From the NCBI RefSeq assembly GCF_000165485.1, contig NC_014623.1, positions 1,693,501 to 1,757,500 on the forward strand: 64,000 bases of DNA, written 5' to 3'. This stretch comes from Stigmatella aurantiaca DW4/3-1. Lineage in GTDB: Bacteria; Myxococcota; Myxococcia; Myxococcales; Myxococcaceae. Below the pieces are notes generated by a model. That model had not been told where the DNA came from. It made no database searches and saw only the letters and a list, made by a program, of their open reading frames with translations. Below are positions 25,783-38,188 of the stretch, one piece after another. The translations under genes were made by a program, and so were the position numbers. Within the stretch, counting starts at the first letter, position 1, and every line of letters starts with the position of its first letter.

Positions 25783-26793
25783 TCAGAAGCGGAACGTTGC
25801 CTGGATGCCGCGTTCCCGGCCGCCGAACAGGGGGGCAAGGTTCACGGCCTGGGATTCACTTTCGGCCGAGCCAGGGTTGATGCGGTAGGGCTGGGACCGG
25901 TTGATGTAGACGAGCACGGCGCCGGTGATCACCGCCGCGCCGCCCAGGGCATAGGTGCCGAGCGCGACCCTTTGCAGGTTGTCTCCCCGGATGCGCAGAT
26001 CGGTGACGGTCTGCGGGGGGACACAGCCACCGCACGAGGCGACCTGCGTGTCGAAGTCGCGGTAGCTGCTGCGGGACTGCAGGTGGAGGGCGCCTCCTCC
26101 CAGCGCCACCGCGACCCCGGCTCCCATCAGTGCCCAGGGCTTCCACGCGGCCCAGTGGCGGCGGTACCGCGTGAGTTCCTCGGTGGTGTACAGCTTGAGG
26201 GCCAGGGGGGTGGTTTCACCGGGCAGCAGGGTGCGGCTCATGTCGGTGGTGGGATGGCCTTCCTGGGTGGCCAGGAGGGTGTGTTGCCCTGGGCGGACCA
26301 GCCCTTCGTACCGGCCCGGGGCCACGAACAGCACCCGGCCATCCAGGCTGACGGAAGCGCCGGGGGAGTCACAGGTGATGATGACCCGGGAGAGCTGCTT
26401 TTCGACGAGCGTCTTGTAGGCACGGGCGTTCTCGAACTTCTCGGAGTCCAGTGGGGCGGCGCCGTAGCGCATCGCTGACTCCAGGTGTTCGTGGACCTCG
26501 ACGGGTTGGTCGAGGTTCAGCAGCGCCAGCGCCATGTTGTAGTGGATGGCGGGGTGATCCCAGAGCGCGAGCGCCTGACGGTATTTCTCGGCGGCCTGCA
26601 CGAAGATGGATTCCTTCAGCAAGGCATTGCCCGCGCGGAACAACTCCAGGGCTGTCTTCTGTTTCTCCTGGGAGACCCCCTTGGCCCAGGGGCGCTCCGT
26701 CCCCGTCGAGAGTTGCTGGGCGGACACGGGCGCGGCCCATGCCAGCAGCAGAAACACCAGGGCCAGGGCCGTTGAAGGCCTGCTCTTCAGCAT
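25783..26793 (-). CDS. TPR and PEGA-domain envelope protein
   Basis: The 336-residue product has a signal peptide (cleavage near VSAQ), one or two TPR units (about 45-125, with KYRQALALWDHPAIHYNMALAL), a PEGA domain (about 135-205, SPGASVSLDGRVLFVAPGRYEGLV) and two membrane helices at about 220-240 and 285-305. PEGA domains are surface-carbohydrate or wall-associated modules. It starts 13 bp after the kinase stop codon and ends 8 bp before the DUF4215 gene; the three form an operon in which the kinase could signal to or from an envelope complex. Confidence 0.82.
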   Translation of the reverse strand: MLKSRPSTALALVFLLLAWAAPVSAQQLSTGTERPWAKGVSQEKQKTALELFRAGNALLKESIFVQAAEKYRQALALWDHPAIHYNMALALLNLDQPVEVHEHLESAMRYGAAPLDSEKFENARAYKTLVEKQLSRVIITCDSPGASVSLDGRVLFVAPGRYEGLVRPGQHTLLATQEGHPTTDMSRTLLPGETTPLALKLYTTEELTRYRRHWAAWKPWALMGAGVAVALGGGALHLQSRSSYRDFDTQVASCGGCVPPQTVTDLRIRGDNLQRVALGTYALGGAAVITGAVLVYINRSQPYRINPGSAESESQAVNLAPLFGGRERGIQATFRF

Positions 26794-26806
26794 CCTCGCA
26801 TTCTCC

Positions 26807-29818
<3,012 letters not shown>

Positions 29819-29939
29819 AGATTCCGAAGCGTTCCTGTCAGCCCCCTCGCAAGGCATTCTGGTGCGACGGAAGGGAACTCCACAAGTTAATGGGCAGACG
29901 GCGTGGAAGGTTGGCCGCAAGCCCAGGCTTCGAGGTGTC

Positions 29940-31637
29940 TCAAGGACTCTCAAAGAGGAGCAAGCGATTGTTCCCGTAATCCGAGACTACCAGGTAAGGC
30001 GCGGCGAGGAGGATGCCACTCGGCTGGTACAGGCTTCGGGCGCTGGGAAGTGTTCCATTGGGAGGATCAAAGCGCCTGTTGGAGGTGAAGTCAGGTTGTC
30101 CCAGAACGGCATCGGCGGGAGCCCCTTGGGCTGACGGGAACTGATTCCAGAGCAGCACTCGGTTGTTCTGGTATTCGGCGACGAAGATCTGTTGCCCGGT
30201 GGAGTTGACGATGTAGGGCGCGCTCAGCTTGTTTGCCGCGACGCCCGAGGTGCGGGTGGTGAAGTCCGTTTGGCCAAGGACGCCATCCGCGGGTTGTCCG
30301 TTCGTGGTGGGGAACTGATTCCAGATCAACACCCGGTTGTTGCCTGTATCGGCCACCAGCAGGCGTGTCCCATCCGTCCAGAGCCCCGCGGGGGACAAGA
30401 GCGTCGAGGCGGTGGCGGTCAGGTCCCTGACGCCATCGCCATCGACGTCATTGCCGGCGCAGGTGGTGAATGACGCCTGGCCGAGCACCCGGTCCGCGGG
30501 CTGCCCGTTCGTGGTGGGCAAGGTGTTCCAAATCAAGATCCGGTTGTTCGCGCTGTCCGCCACGAGCAGTTTTCCATGGCCAATGAAGACATCCTCCGGC
30601 AATCCCAGCGAGCTTGCGCCACATTGCAGGGGGGTGGTGTCGAAGTCCGGCTGTCCGATGACGAGATCGGGCCTGGCGTTCGAATCCGTGGGGAGGGTGT
30701 TGTAGAGCAGGACGCGGTTGTTGCCTTTGTCCGCCACGGCCAGGTGGGTGCCCTCCGACGAGGTTCCCTCCATGCTCGACAGGCCTCCGCGTCCGGCGCT
30801 CGCCGTGGTGCTGGTGAAGCCGGGCTGTCCCAGCACGAAGTTCGCGGGGGCCCCGTTCTGCGTGGGCAAGCCGTTGAAGCCCAGGATGCGGTTCGAGTCC
30901 AGGTCCGAGACGTAGAGCTTACCCCCCACGAACGAGGGGTTGCCCCAGGGGCCATTCAGGGTGCTGGGACCTGCCGCGCCGCCCTGGTTCGCACTGTTGC
31001 TGGTGAAGTCGTTCTGGCCGATGACCCGGCTGGCATTCTGGAAGGAGGTGAAGGCAAACCACGGGGTGCAGCGGACCTGGACCGTGGTCACGTTGTCCGA
31101 CACGGTTCCGCCTTCGCCCGTGAGGGTGCAGCGGTGGGCCCGGGGCTGGGTTTCGATCGTCACCGAATAAGAGGCGCCCTTGGCGTGTCGCTTCTGGAAG
31201 ACGAAGGGCCCATTCGCGGTGAGGGAAAGGCTCTCCTCTCCGCTCAGCCGGAGCTGAAGCGTTCCCGTCAGCCCTTCCACCGTGCCTCCGACGGTGTAGG
31301 TCCTCGCCGTGCAATTCACTTGCACGGAGGTGACGTCCGCGCCGTTCACCTGGCCCGTGTCGCCCTGAAGGGTGCATTCCTGATCCTCGGGCGAAGCGGT
31401 GACGCTCACCCGATAGTTGCTCTTGTCCGCGATGGGAGCCGCGAAGGTGAAAGGGCCGTTCTCGTTTCGGGAGAGGTTTTGCACCCCGTTGAGCTGGAGG
31501 GTGAGGTTCCCGGCGAGCCCCGAAATGGCTCCGCCGACCTTGAAGGACTGGGGCCCTGGAGGGGGCGGCTCCGGATCGTCTCCGCATGCCATGGCCCATG
31601 CCGCCAGCCCCACGAATCCGAGACCTTTGATGCGCAT
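29940..31637 (-). CDS. NHL-repeat beta-propeller lipoprotein
   Basis: The 565-residue protein has lipobox AMAC (Cys18), two Ig/Reg-like beta domains (about 30-190, with SGLAGNLTLQLNG and EGLTGTLQLRLSG as homologous units), and a propeller of NHL-like blades with VADSANNRILIWNTLPT and VADTGNNRVLIWNQFPT recurring every 60-70 residues. It is a surface-anchored ligand-binding propeller; the ligand is unknown. It lies 121 bp upstream of the kinase operon on the same strand and could be co-regulated with it. Confidence 0.8.
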   Translation of the reverse strand: MRIKGLGFVGLAAWAMACGDDPEPPPPGPQSFKVGGAISGLAGNLTLQLNGVQNLSRNENGPFTFAAPIADKSNYRVSVTASPEDQECTLQGDTGQVNGADVTSVQVNCTARTYTVGGTVEGLTGTLQLRLSGEESLSLTANGPFVFQKRHAKGASYSVTIETQPRAHRCTLTGEGGTVSDNVTTVQVRCTPWFAFTSFQNASRVIGQNDFTSNSANQGGAAGPSTLNGPWGNPSFVGGKLYVSDLDSNRILGFNGLPTQNGAPANFVLGQPGFTSTTASAGRGGLSSMEGTSSEGTHLAVADKGNNRVLLYNTLPTDSNARPDLVIGQPDFDTTPLQCGASSLGLPEDVFIGHGKLLVADSANNRILIWNTLPTTNGQPADRVLGQASFTTCAGNDVDGDGVRDLTATASTLLSPAGLWTDGTRLLVADTGNNRVLIWNQFPTTNGQPADGVLGQTDFTTRTSGVAANKLSAPYIVNSTGQQIFVAEYQNNRVLLWNQFPSAQGAPADAVLGQPDFTSNRRFDPPNGTLPSARSLYQPSGILLAAPYLVVSDYGNNRLLLFESP

Positions 31638-31702
31638 TCGAATGTTCCCCTTGGGTGTTGAGCGACCATGCCATGGGCACCCAAGCAGGAGAAGCCGCTG
31701 CG

Positions 31703-33595
31703 CTACTCCGCCAAGGCAAACTCGATGCGGCCGAGCACCTCATCGGTGGAGACCACCTTGGCCATCAGGGGCATGCCGACGGTGAAGCTCCGCTCCTTGC
31801 CGACGAGCGATGTCTCCCGCGCGTCCGGACGGAAGGGGCCGCCCGGCAGCGAGTCCATGGGCACCACCCCTTCCACGAGCATTCCGTCGAGCTGGATGAG
31901 CAAGCCAAAGGGCTTCACGCGGGTGATGCGGGCCGGGTAGCTCTTGCCCACGTGGCTGGCCATGAGCCGCGCTTCGAGCACCCGGTGCCGGTCCTGCTCG
32001 GCGCGAGAGGATGCCTTCGCCCGGGCGTTGAGCCGCACCGCGAGCTGCTCCACGGCTGGATCCTGGTGTGCGAAGTCCCGGCGCCCGCGGAGGTATTGCT
32101 TCAGGGTCCGGTGGACGGCCAGGTCCGCATACCGGCGGATGGGGGAGGTGAAGTGCAGGTACCTCCGGGCCGCCAGCCCGAAGTGGCCCGAGGGCACCAC
32201 CGTGTAGCGCGCGAAGCCCAGGGAGCGCCGCAGCACCGAGCGCAGGGCGGGCTCCGCCGCACAGCCGGTGATTTGCCGGTCGAACGCCGCCAGCGCCAGG
32301 GGCGTGAGCCGGCCTCCGAAGCCCGCCTCGAAGCCCGAGTGGTGCGCGAAGGCGGACAGGTCCGCCACCCGCTGCCGGTCTGGCTCGTCCTGCACGCGGA
32401 AGACGGCGGGCAGGCCCCGGTCCTCCATCCAGGAGGCGATGGCCTCGTTGGCGGCCACCATGAAGCGTTCAATCAACTGGTGCGCCGTGGTGGGGGGCGT
32501 GTTCTCGATGCCGGAGACCTGGCCGGTGCCCGCGTCGAACGTGAAGCGCGCCTCCTCGCGCGCCAGCTCCATGCCGCCCCGGCCCGCCCGCGCCACCGCC
32601 AGCCGGGCCGAGGCCGCGCGGAACCACGGCATGGCCTCTCGCACCGGCTCCATGGCGGCCGACACGGCGCCCCGGTCCAGGTAGGCCGCCACCTCGTCAT
32701 AATTCAGCCGGGCCCAGGAGCGGATGAGGCTCTCGGACACGTCCGCCGCGGTGACGTGCCCCTCGGCGTCGATGCGAAGTTCCACCGAGAGGCAGCGCCG
32801 CTCCTCGCCGGGGACCAGGCTCAGCCAGTGCGAGGACAGCTCCTCGGGGAGCATGGGCAGCACGTGGCCGGCCAGGTACACGCTCGTGCCCCGCTCCCGC
32901 GCCGCCCGGTCCAGCGCCGAGCCCTCGGTGACGAACTCCGCCACGTCCGCGATGGAGACCAGCAGGCGCAGCGCCCCGTCCTCTCCGGCGGGAAGCACCG
33001 AGATGGCGTCATCGATGTCCCGCGTGGAGGGCGCATCCACCGTGACGGTGGGCAGGGCGCGCAAGTCTCTCCGGGCCCCCAGCGCGTGGGGCACGCCGCG
33101 CACCGCGCGCGCCTCCTCTAGCACCTCGGGCGGGAAGTCTCGGCGCAGGTCGTGGCGGGCGATGATTCGCGCCACCGAGCGATCCACCCCGGGCTCCAGC
33201 CGGTGCAGCAGGACGGCCTTGCCCTCCACGATGCGCGCCACCACCGCGTCCCCGGTTTGGACCGCCGTGCCCGTCTCCAGGGGCCAGTCGCTGCTGGCCA
33301 CCTCCCGGTCGATGCGCAAGAAGGGAGTGCCCTTGCGCAGCACCACCTCGCCATAGACCTGTTCGCGCGGACGCTGGAGCAAGGAGAGCCCACTGGCCGT
33401 CCACCGGCCATCCGCGCCCTGGCTGACCGTGGCCGAGACGGTGTCGTCGGCGAGGAAGGAGGCCAGCTCGGGGGGGGGGATGAACGCGGAGAGCACCTCT
33501 CCGGACGGTGGAGGTTGCACGACGAGGAAGCCGAATCCACGGGGGTGGACGTCGATGCGGCCGGTGACAGGGCGGGGGCGGGCGGAAGAGTCCAT
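31703..33595 (-). CDS. rnr: RNase R/RNase II family 3'-5' exoribonuclease
   Basis: The 630-residue protein has an OB-fold cold-shock-like N-terminus (about 10-125), the RNB catalytic domain (about 180-490) and a C-terminal S1 domain (about 545-625). The catalytic acid cluster is visible in DAPSTRDIDDAIS and the diagnostic HFTSPIRRYADLAVHR is intact, so exonuclease activity is expected. At 630 residues it is the size of RNase II rather than of E. coli RNase R (813), lacking the Lys-rich tail. It degrades structured or terminal mRNA in the cytosol. It is flanked by a lipoprotein gene on the same strand 65 bp downstream. Confidence 0.9.
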   Translation of the reverse strand: MDSSARPRPVTGRIDVHPRGFGFLVVQPPPSGEVLSAFIPPPELASFLADDTVSATVSQGADGRWTASGLSLLQRPREQVYGEVVLRKGTPFLRIDREVASSDWPLETGTAVQTGDAVVARIVEGKAVLLHRLEPGVDRSVARIIARHDLRRDFPPEVLEEARAVRGVPHALGARRDLRALPTVTVDAPSTRDIDDAISVLPAGEDGALRLLVSIADVAEFVTEGSALDRAARERGTSVYLAGHVLPMLPEELSSHWLSLVPGEERRCLSVELRIDAEGHVTAADVSESLIRSWARLNYDEVAAYLDRGAVSAAMEPVREAMPWFRAASARLAVARAGRGGMELAREEARFTFDAGTGQVSGIENTPPTTAHQLIERFMVAANEAIASWMEDRGLPAVFRVQDEPDRQRVADLSAFAHHSGFEAGFGGRLTPLALAAFDRQITGCAAEPALRSVLRRSLGFARYTVVPSGHFGLAARRYLHFTSPIRRYADLAVHRTLKQYLRGRRDFAHQDPAVEQLAVRLNARAKASSRAEQDRHRVLEARLMASHVGKSYPARITRVKPFGLLIQLDGMLVEGVVPMDSLPGGPFRPDARETSLVGKERSFTVGMPLMAKVVSTDEVLGRIEFALAE

Positions 33596-33845
33596 AGGGA
33601 GGTGATCGCGGCGCGGATGCTACCCGCTCCGTGAAACCCGGCCGCACCCTTCCGTCTGCCAGGGCCTCTTTCAGGAGGGCCACCGCTGGCGGGGCCGCAC
33701 GGCCTTGTGGAGAGCGGGGGAGTCTCAAGAATCAGGAACTTGCGGGACACTTGCTTGACGGGTCTTCGAGGCGGCAGGTTGGACGTATTTCATTGCTGTT
33801 CAAAATAGGAATGAGGTTCGCGCCGTCCCCGTTGGGCGCGCCGCG

Positions 33846-35663
33846 ATGCGTAAACACCTTGTTCTCTCTTCGATTTTGCTCTCGGTCCTGCTCACCGTGG
33901 CCTGTGAGGGGGCTTCCTCCAAACCGCCGTCGTCCGACGCCCCTGCTCAGGACGTGCAAGACACCTCCCAGGCCCTCACGGCGGCAGGCTGCGCAGTCCT
34001 CACCACCGCTCAAGTGAATGCCAGTGGCGATGATGGCGCCGGCAGCGTGGCGGCCAACAGCCAGGATGACGACCTCGCCACGCGCTGGAGCGGCGCGGGC
34101 AAGGGGGCCTGGCTCACGATGGATCTCGGCAGCTCTCAATCCCTCACGGGCGTGGCCGTGGCGTGGCACCAGGGCGCCTCGCGCCAGAACCACTTCACGC
34201 TCTCCACTTCCGAGGATGGCGCCACCTTCACCCAGGCCTACGCGGGCGACAGCGCACTGTCGGCGGCCGTGCAGACGTATGCCTTCAGCGCCCCGCGCCC
34301 CGGGCGTTACGTGCGCGTCACCGTGAATGGCAACACGGTCAACGACTGGGCCTCCATCGCCGAGGCGCGCACCTGCGGTGTGCCACCGGCCTCCGCGGTG
34401 GATTCAGGGCTGGTGCTGCCGCGTTTGCCCTACTTGCAGAGCGTGGGCCCCACGAGCGCGCTGGTGGCTTTCCGCTCCGGTGTCTCTTGCACGCCCTATG
34501 TGCGCTTCGGTCCAGGCTCGGACCTGTCCCGCACGGCCACGGCCACGGCGGCGGGCTGGCGGCACATGGTGAAGCTGGACAACCTCAGCCCCGGGCAGAC
34601 GTACAGCTATGTCGTCGAGGCGTGTGGCTCGACGACGGGCGTGCGGCAGTTTCGCACCGCCTCCGCCGCGGGCACGCCGCGCGTTCACTTCACCGCCATG
34701 GGTGATTTCGGCACGGGGGGCAGCTTGCAGTCCCAGGTGCTGACCCGGCTCGCCCAGGCGGGACGTGCCGGTGAGCTGCTCCTGGCGCTGGGCGACAACG
34801 CTTACTCCTCGGGAACCGAGCAGGAGTTTCAGGACCGGATGTTCAAGCCGATGGCGGCCTTGCTGCGCCAGGTGCCCCTGTTCTCTACCCCGGGCAACCA
34901 CGAGTATGTGACGGACCAGGGGCAGCCCTACCTCGACAACCTTTATATGCCGGCCAACAACCCCGCGGGCTCGGAGCGCTACTACTCGTTCGATTGGGGC
35001 CCCGTGCACTTCGTCTCGCTGGATTCCAACTGCGCCATCGGTCTCGCCTCGGCCGACCGGTGCACCCTGGCCGCCCAGAAGAGCTGGGTCACGCAGGATC
35101 TGGCCTCCACGGGTCGGCCCTGGAAGGTGGTCTTTTTCCACCACCCCGCCTGGTCCAGCGGAGAGCATGGCTCGCAGCTTCAGATGCGGCGCGAGTTCGC
35201 TCCCCTCTTCGAGCAGTACGGCGTCGACTTGGTCCTCACCGGGCACGACCACAACTACGAGCGCTCCAAGCCGATGAAGGGCGATGCGGTGGCGGCCTCG
35301 GGCACCCGCGGCATCCCCTATGTGGTGGTGGGCAGTGGGGGCGCCACCCTGCGCTCCTTCCCGGGCTCGCAGCCGAGCTGGACGGCCTACCGCAACAACA
35401 CCGATGCGGGGTACCTGAGCGTGGTGGTGGACGGGGGCACGTTGAGCGCCCAGTTCATCAACCCCTCGGGCACCGTGCGTGACAGCTTCTCGCTGACGAA
35501 GCAGGTACCGGCCTCCTCGGTGCTCCTGGTTCCGTCGTCCTCCTCGCTGGAGACGCCCCCAGGGCCTGTGGATGACCCGAACCACCCGCCCGCCTCGCTG
35601 CGCTTCGAGCGCGAGCTGCCGCCCGCGGACCGCCTGGAGGACGTGGCGGACCTGGGAGAGTAG
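33846..35663 (+). CDS. purple-acid-phosphatase-like metallophosphoesterase lipoprotein with discoidin-type domain
   Basis: The 605-residue protein has lipobox LTVAC (Cys20), an F5/8 type C (discoidin)-like domain at about 45-180 (DLATRWSG, GAWLTMDLGSS, RYVRVTVNGNT), a fibronectin-III-like linker with Y-x-V-E-A, and a binuclear metallophosphatase domain (about 280-550). Metal ligands are in GDFGTGG, GDNAY, GNHEY, FHHPAW and GHDHNYER, all intact. It is an extracellular or outer-surface phosphatase; the discoidin domain probably binds carbohydrate. The last 50 residues are Pro-rich without clear function. Confidence 0.88.
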   Translation: MRKHLVLSSILLSVLLTVACEGASSKPPSSDAPAQDVQDTSQALTAAGCAVLTTAQVNASGDDGAGSVAANSQDDDLATRWSGAGKGAWLTMDLGSSQSLTGVAVAWHQGASRQNHFTLSTSEDGATFTQAYAGDSALSAAVQTYAFSAPRPGRYVRVTVNGNTVNDWASIAEARTCGVPPASAVDSGLVLPRLPYLQSVGPTSALVAFRSGVSCTPYVRFGPGSDLSRTATATAAGWRHMVKLDNLSPGQTYSYVVEACGSTTGVRQFRTASAAGTPRVHFTAMGDFGTGGSLQSQVLTRLAQAGRAGELLLALGDNAYSSGTEQEFQDRMFKPMAALLRQVPLFSTPGNHEYVTDQGQPYLDNLYMPANNPAGSERYYSFDWGPVHFVSLDSNCAIGLASADRCTLAAQKSWVTQDLASTGRPWKVVFFHHPAWSSGEHGSQLQMRREFAPLFEQYGVDLVLTGHDHNYERSKPMKGDAVAASGTRGIPYVVVGSGGATLRSFPGSQPSWTAYRNNTDAGYLSVVVDGGTLSAQFINPSGTVRDSFSLTKQVPASSVLLVPSSSSLETPPGPVDDPNHPPASLRFERELPPADRLEDVADLGE

Positions 35664-35671
35664 GGCTTTGC

Positions 35672-36442
35672 CTACCGGCGCGGCTCCTGGCCGCGCCGCA
35701 CCTGGATGAGCTCCGCCACGATGGACACGGCGATCTCTTCCGGTGTCAGCGCGCCGATGGGCAGCCCCATGGGCGAGCGGATGCGGTCCAGCGCCTCCGG
35801 GGACGCACCCGCCGCCTGGAGCCGCATCCGGAAGCGCTCCGCCTTGCGCCGGCTGCCGATGACGCCCAGGTACGCCGCGGGCTTGGGCAGGAGCGCCTCC
35901 ACCACCGCCTGGTCCAGCGGGTGGTCGTGCGTGGTGACGCAAAAGTAGTCGAGCGCGCCGCCGGTCAGCCCGCGCGCGTGGTCCGCCGGGTCCTCGAGCC
36001 GCACCTCGCAGCCCGGGAAGCGCGCGGCATTGGCCCACTCGCTCCGCTCGTCCACCACCCGGACGCGGAAGCCCGCCTGGAGCGCCAGGGCCGCCAGCGC
36101 CTTCGCCACGTGGCCCGCGCCGAACACGGTGAGCTGAGGTGGAGCCCCCTGTTTCTCCAGGAAGACCTTCATCCGCCCGCCACAGCACATCCCCAACTCG
36201 TGGGTGAGGTGCGTCTCGAGGATGCGCGTCTGCCCTGGCGATGCCAGCAGAGCCCGCGCGGCCTCGATGATCTGATACTCGATGGCGCCTCCGCCCACCG
36301 TGCCTCGCAGGGAGCCATCCGCCAGCACCACCATCTTCGAGCCGGGCTTCTGGGGCGTGCTGCCCGCGCTCTCGATGACGGTGGCGAGGACGAAAGGCTC
36401 TCCCTTGGCTACCAGCGCGGCGAGCTCTGCGTAGAGGTCCAT
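35672..36442 (-). CDS. XdhC/CoxI family protein
   Basis: The 256-residue protein has the N-terminal XdhC region (FVLATVIESAGSTPQKPGSKM, GTVGGGAIE) with the conserved CCGG motif (MCCGGRMKVF), then a Rossmann domain (TVFGAGHVAKAL) and the C-terminal YLGVIGSRRKAERF. XdhC proteins insert molybdenum cofactor, in its sulphurated form, into xanthine dehydrogenase-type enzymes. No molybdoenzyme gene is in the window, so its client must be elsewhere. ATG 36442 is used in preference to TTG 36448. It lies 27 bp after the phosphofructokinase gene. Confidence 0.85.
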   Translation of the reverse strand: MDLYAELAALVAKGEPFVLATVIESAGSTPQKPGSKMVVLADGSLRGTVGGGAIEYQIIEAARALLASPGQTRILETHLTHELGMCCGGRMKVFLEKQGAPPQLTVFGAGHVAKALAALALQAGFRVRVVDERSEWANAARFPGCEVRLEDPADHARGLTGGALDYFCVTTHDHPLDQAVVEALLPKPAAYLGVIGSRRKAERFRMRLQAAGASPEALDRIRSPMGLPIGALTPEEIAVSIVAELIQVRRGQEPRR

Positions 36443-36469
36443 CGGCAAGGCGGGCCGGGGAAGTGCGGC

Positions 36470-37507
36470 CTACCCGAAGAACACCTGGGCGACCTTGAAG
36501 AACTCCTCGGGCACCCGCTTGAGCTCCTTGGTGGCCAGGGCCAGGTCCACGCTCACGATGTCATTGCCGCGCAGCGCCGCCATCTGCCCGAACTCGTTGC
36601 GGGCGACCATGTCGCACGCGTGAACGCCGTAGCGCGTGGCGAGCACCCGGTCGTGCGCGGTGGGCACGCCGCCGCGCTGGATGTGGCCCAGTACCGACAC
36701 GCGCGTCTCGAAGCCCGTGCGCCGCTCGATTTCGTGCGCCACCATGCTGCCCACGCCGCCCAGCCGGGGCCTGCCCGCCTCGTCCAGCGCCCCCGAGGTG
36801 ATGAGCTGCTCGTCCTGGTCCGGGAACACCTTCACCCGCGTGCCCTCGGCCACCACCACGATGGAGAACGAGCGCCCCGAGGCATGCCGCCGCTGGATGT
36901 GCTCGGCCACCTTCTTCAGGTCCGCGGGAATCTCGGGCACCAGGATGACGTCCGCCCCGCCGGCGATGCCCGCGTAGGTGGCAATCCATCCCACATGGCG
37001 TCCCATCACCTCACAGACGATGACGCGCTTGTGGGACTCGGCGGTGGAGTGCAGCCGGTCGATGGCGTCGGTGGCGATGGTGACCGCTGTGTCGAAGCCG
37101 AAGGTGAAGTCGGTGCCGTTCAGGTCATTGTCGATCGTCTTGGGCACGCCGACGATGCGCAGGCCTTCCTGGGACATGCGCGTGGCGGCCGACAGCGTCC
37201 CCTCACCGCCAATGGCGATGATGGCATGGATGCCGTTGCGCTCCACGGCGCGCTTCACCTTCTCCAGGCCATTTTCCACCTTGAAGGGGTTGACGCGGGA
37301 GGTGCCCAGGATGGTGCCGCCCCGGTGGAGGATGCCGGAGGTGGTCTCGCGGGTGAGGCGGAAGTGGTTGTCCTCCAGGAGGCCCTTCCAGCCATCTCTC
37401 AGGCCCATCATTTCAAAGCCGTGCTCGGTGGCACGGCGCACAACGGCGCGGATGACCGCGTTGAGGCCGGGGCAATCACCCCCGCCCGTCAGAACGGCGA
37501 CTTTCAT
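36470..37507 (-). CDS. pfkA: 6-phosphofructokinase, probably ATP-dependent
   Basis: The 345-residue enzyme phosphorylates fructose 6-phosphate in glycolysis. Motifs: TGGGDCPGLN (7-16), GGEGT (100-104), PKTIDND (122-128; catalytic Asp126) and GHIQRGG. The pair Gly103/Lys123 equals the Gly104/Lys124 combination of actinobacterial ATP-PFKs; PPi-dependent enzymes have Asp at the first site. In Myxococcus a Pfk lies next to the kinase gene pkn4; here the follower is xdhC instead. The ATG at 37507 overlaps the stop of a short upstream frame by ATGA. Confidence 0.92.
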   Translation of the reverse strand: MKVAVLTGGGDCPGLNAVIRAVVRRATEHGFEMMGLRDGWKGLLEDNHFRLTRETTSGILHRGGTILGTSRVNPFKVENGLEKVKRAVERNGIHAIIAIGGEGTLSAATRMSQEGLRIVGVPKTIDNDLNGTDFTFGFDTAVTIATDAIDRLHSTAESHKRVIVCEVMGRHVGWIATYAGIAGGADVILVPEIPADLKKVAEHIQRRHASGRSFSIVVVAEGTRVKVFPDQDEQLITSGALDEAGRPRLGGVGSMVAHEIERRTGFETRVSVLGHIQRGGVPTAHDRVLATRYGVHACDMVARNEFGQMAALRGNDIVSVDLALATKELKRVPEEFFKVAQVFFG

Positions 37508-37707
37508 ATTGGGTGCGTTCTAGCGCGAGCGACCGGGTTCGGTCTCATGCAAAGAGGGAGGGATGGCGGGAGCCCTCGGGGACGGGCGGTTTCCAGCTGG
37601 GCAGCCAGCCGTAAAAAGGTGGCTTCGTCCCCAAAGCGGCCCACGAACAGGCTGCCCTCCACCACGGTGGGTCCCAGCTCCGTGAGCGGCCGCAGGGTGC
37701 GCTCCAC
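37504..37707 (-). CDS. short hypothetical reading frame overlapping pfkA
   Basis: The 67-codon frame begins at GTG and ends with TGA overlapping the pfkA ATG (ATGA). The residues LGPTVVEGSLFVGRFGDEA look protein-like and the overlap is typical of translational coupling, but I recognise no family and the start lacks a good ribosome site. It may be a leader, a gene remnant, or chance. Confidence 0.3.
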   Translation of the reverse strand: MERTLRPLTELGPTVVEGSLFVGRFGDEATFLRLAAQLETARPRGLPPSLPLCMRPNPVARARTHPI

Positions 37708-37799
37708 CGCCCCCTGTCACTTGGGTTAATGGGGACGCCCATGTGGGAGTGTGTGGCATAATCGGTGCGCAGCTTGCCGGGGGAGGTTCCTACCTCCTG

Positions 37800-38110
37800 G
37801 GTATACGGCGGCGACCGCGCCGCCGCTGGCGCCGCCCGGGGTTCACTCTGGATTCCACGGATCGCGGGCGGGGCCGAAGAGGCGCGGCTCGGGGGTGCAG
37901 AGGATGCCGAACGGGGCGAGGTTCGTCTTGCCGGGGCCGATCAGGCCCGCGCGCTTGTCGCGGGTGACGAACGCGCGGCCGTGGGGCGGGACGAACCCCG
38001 CGAGGGAGCGGGAGCCCGAGGTGAAGGGCATGCCCGCGAGCGAGGCCAATGGCGCGGTGGCACCGAGGGAGGCGGATGCGTCCACGGTGGGCAGGGACCA
38101 TACCGGAAGA
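37800..38110 (-). pseudogene. remnant of an amidase-signature-family gene
   Basis: The minus strand reads LASLAGMPFTSGS, then GPGKTNLAPFG, ARDPWNPE, a TGA stop (37843-37845), then TPGGASGGAVAAV in the same frame. This is the amidase-family order PLAGxPF...TSGS...GKTN...NPW..RTPGGSSGG. The segment that should hold the catalytic Lys of the PxxxKD motif is missing between PF and TSGS, and the Arg codon before TPGG is TGA. No amidase C-terminus follows: homology ends about 37800. It is therefore a decayed fragment between pfkA and nagB. Confidence 0.75.
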
Positions 38111-38188
38111 GTCCTTTTCTGGGGTGTCTTCTCGCGATAAGTGACAAGCCCCCTCTCTTGGCCTCGTTGGGCCAAACCTTGGCGCTCC

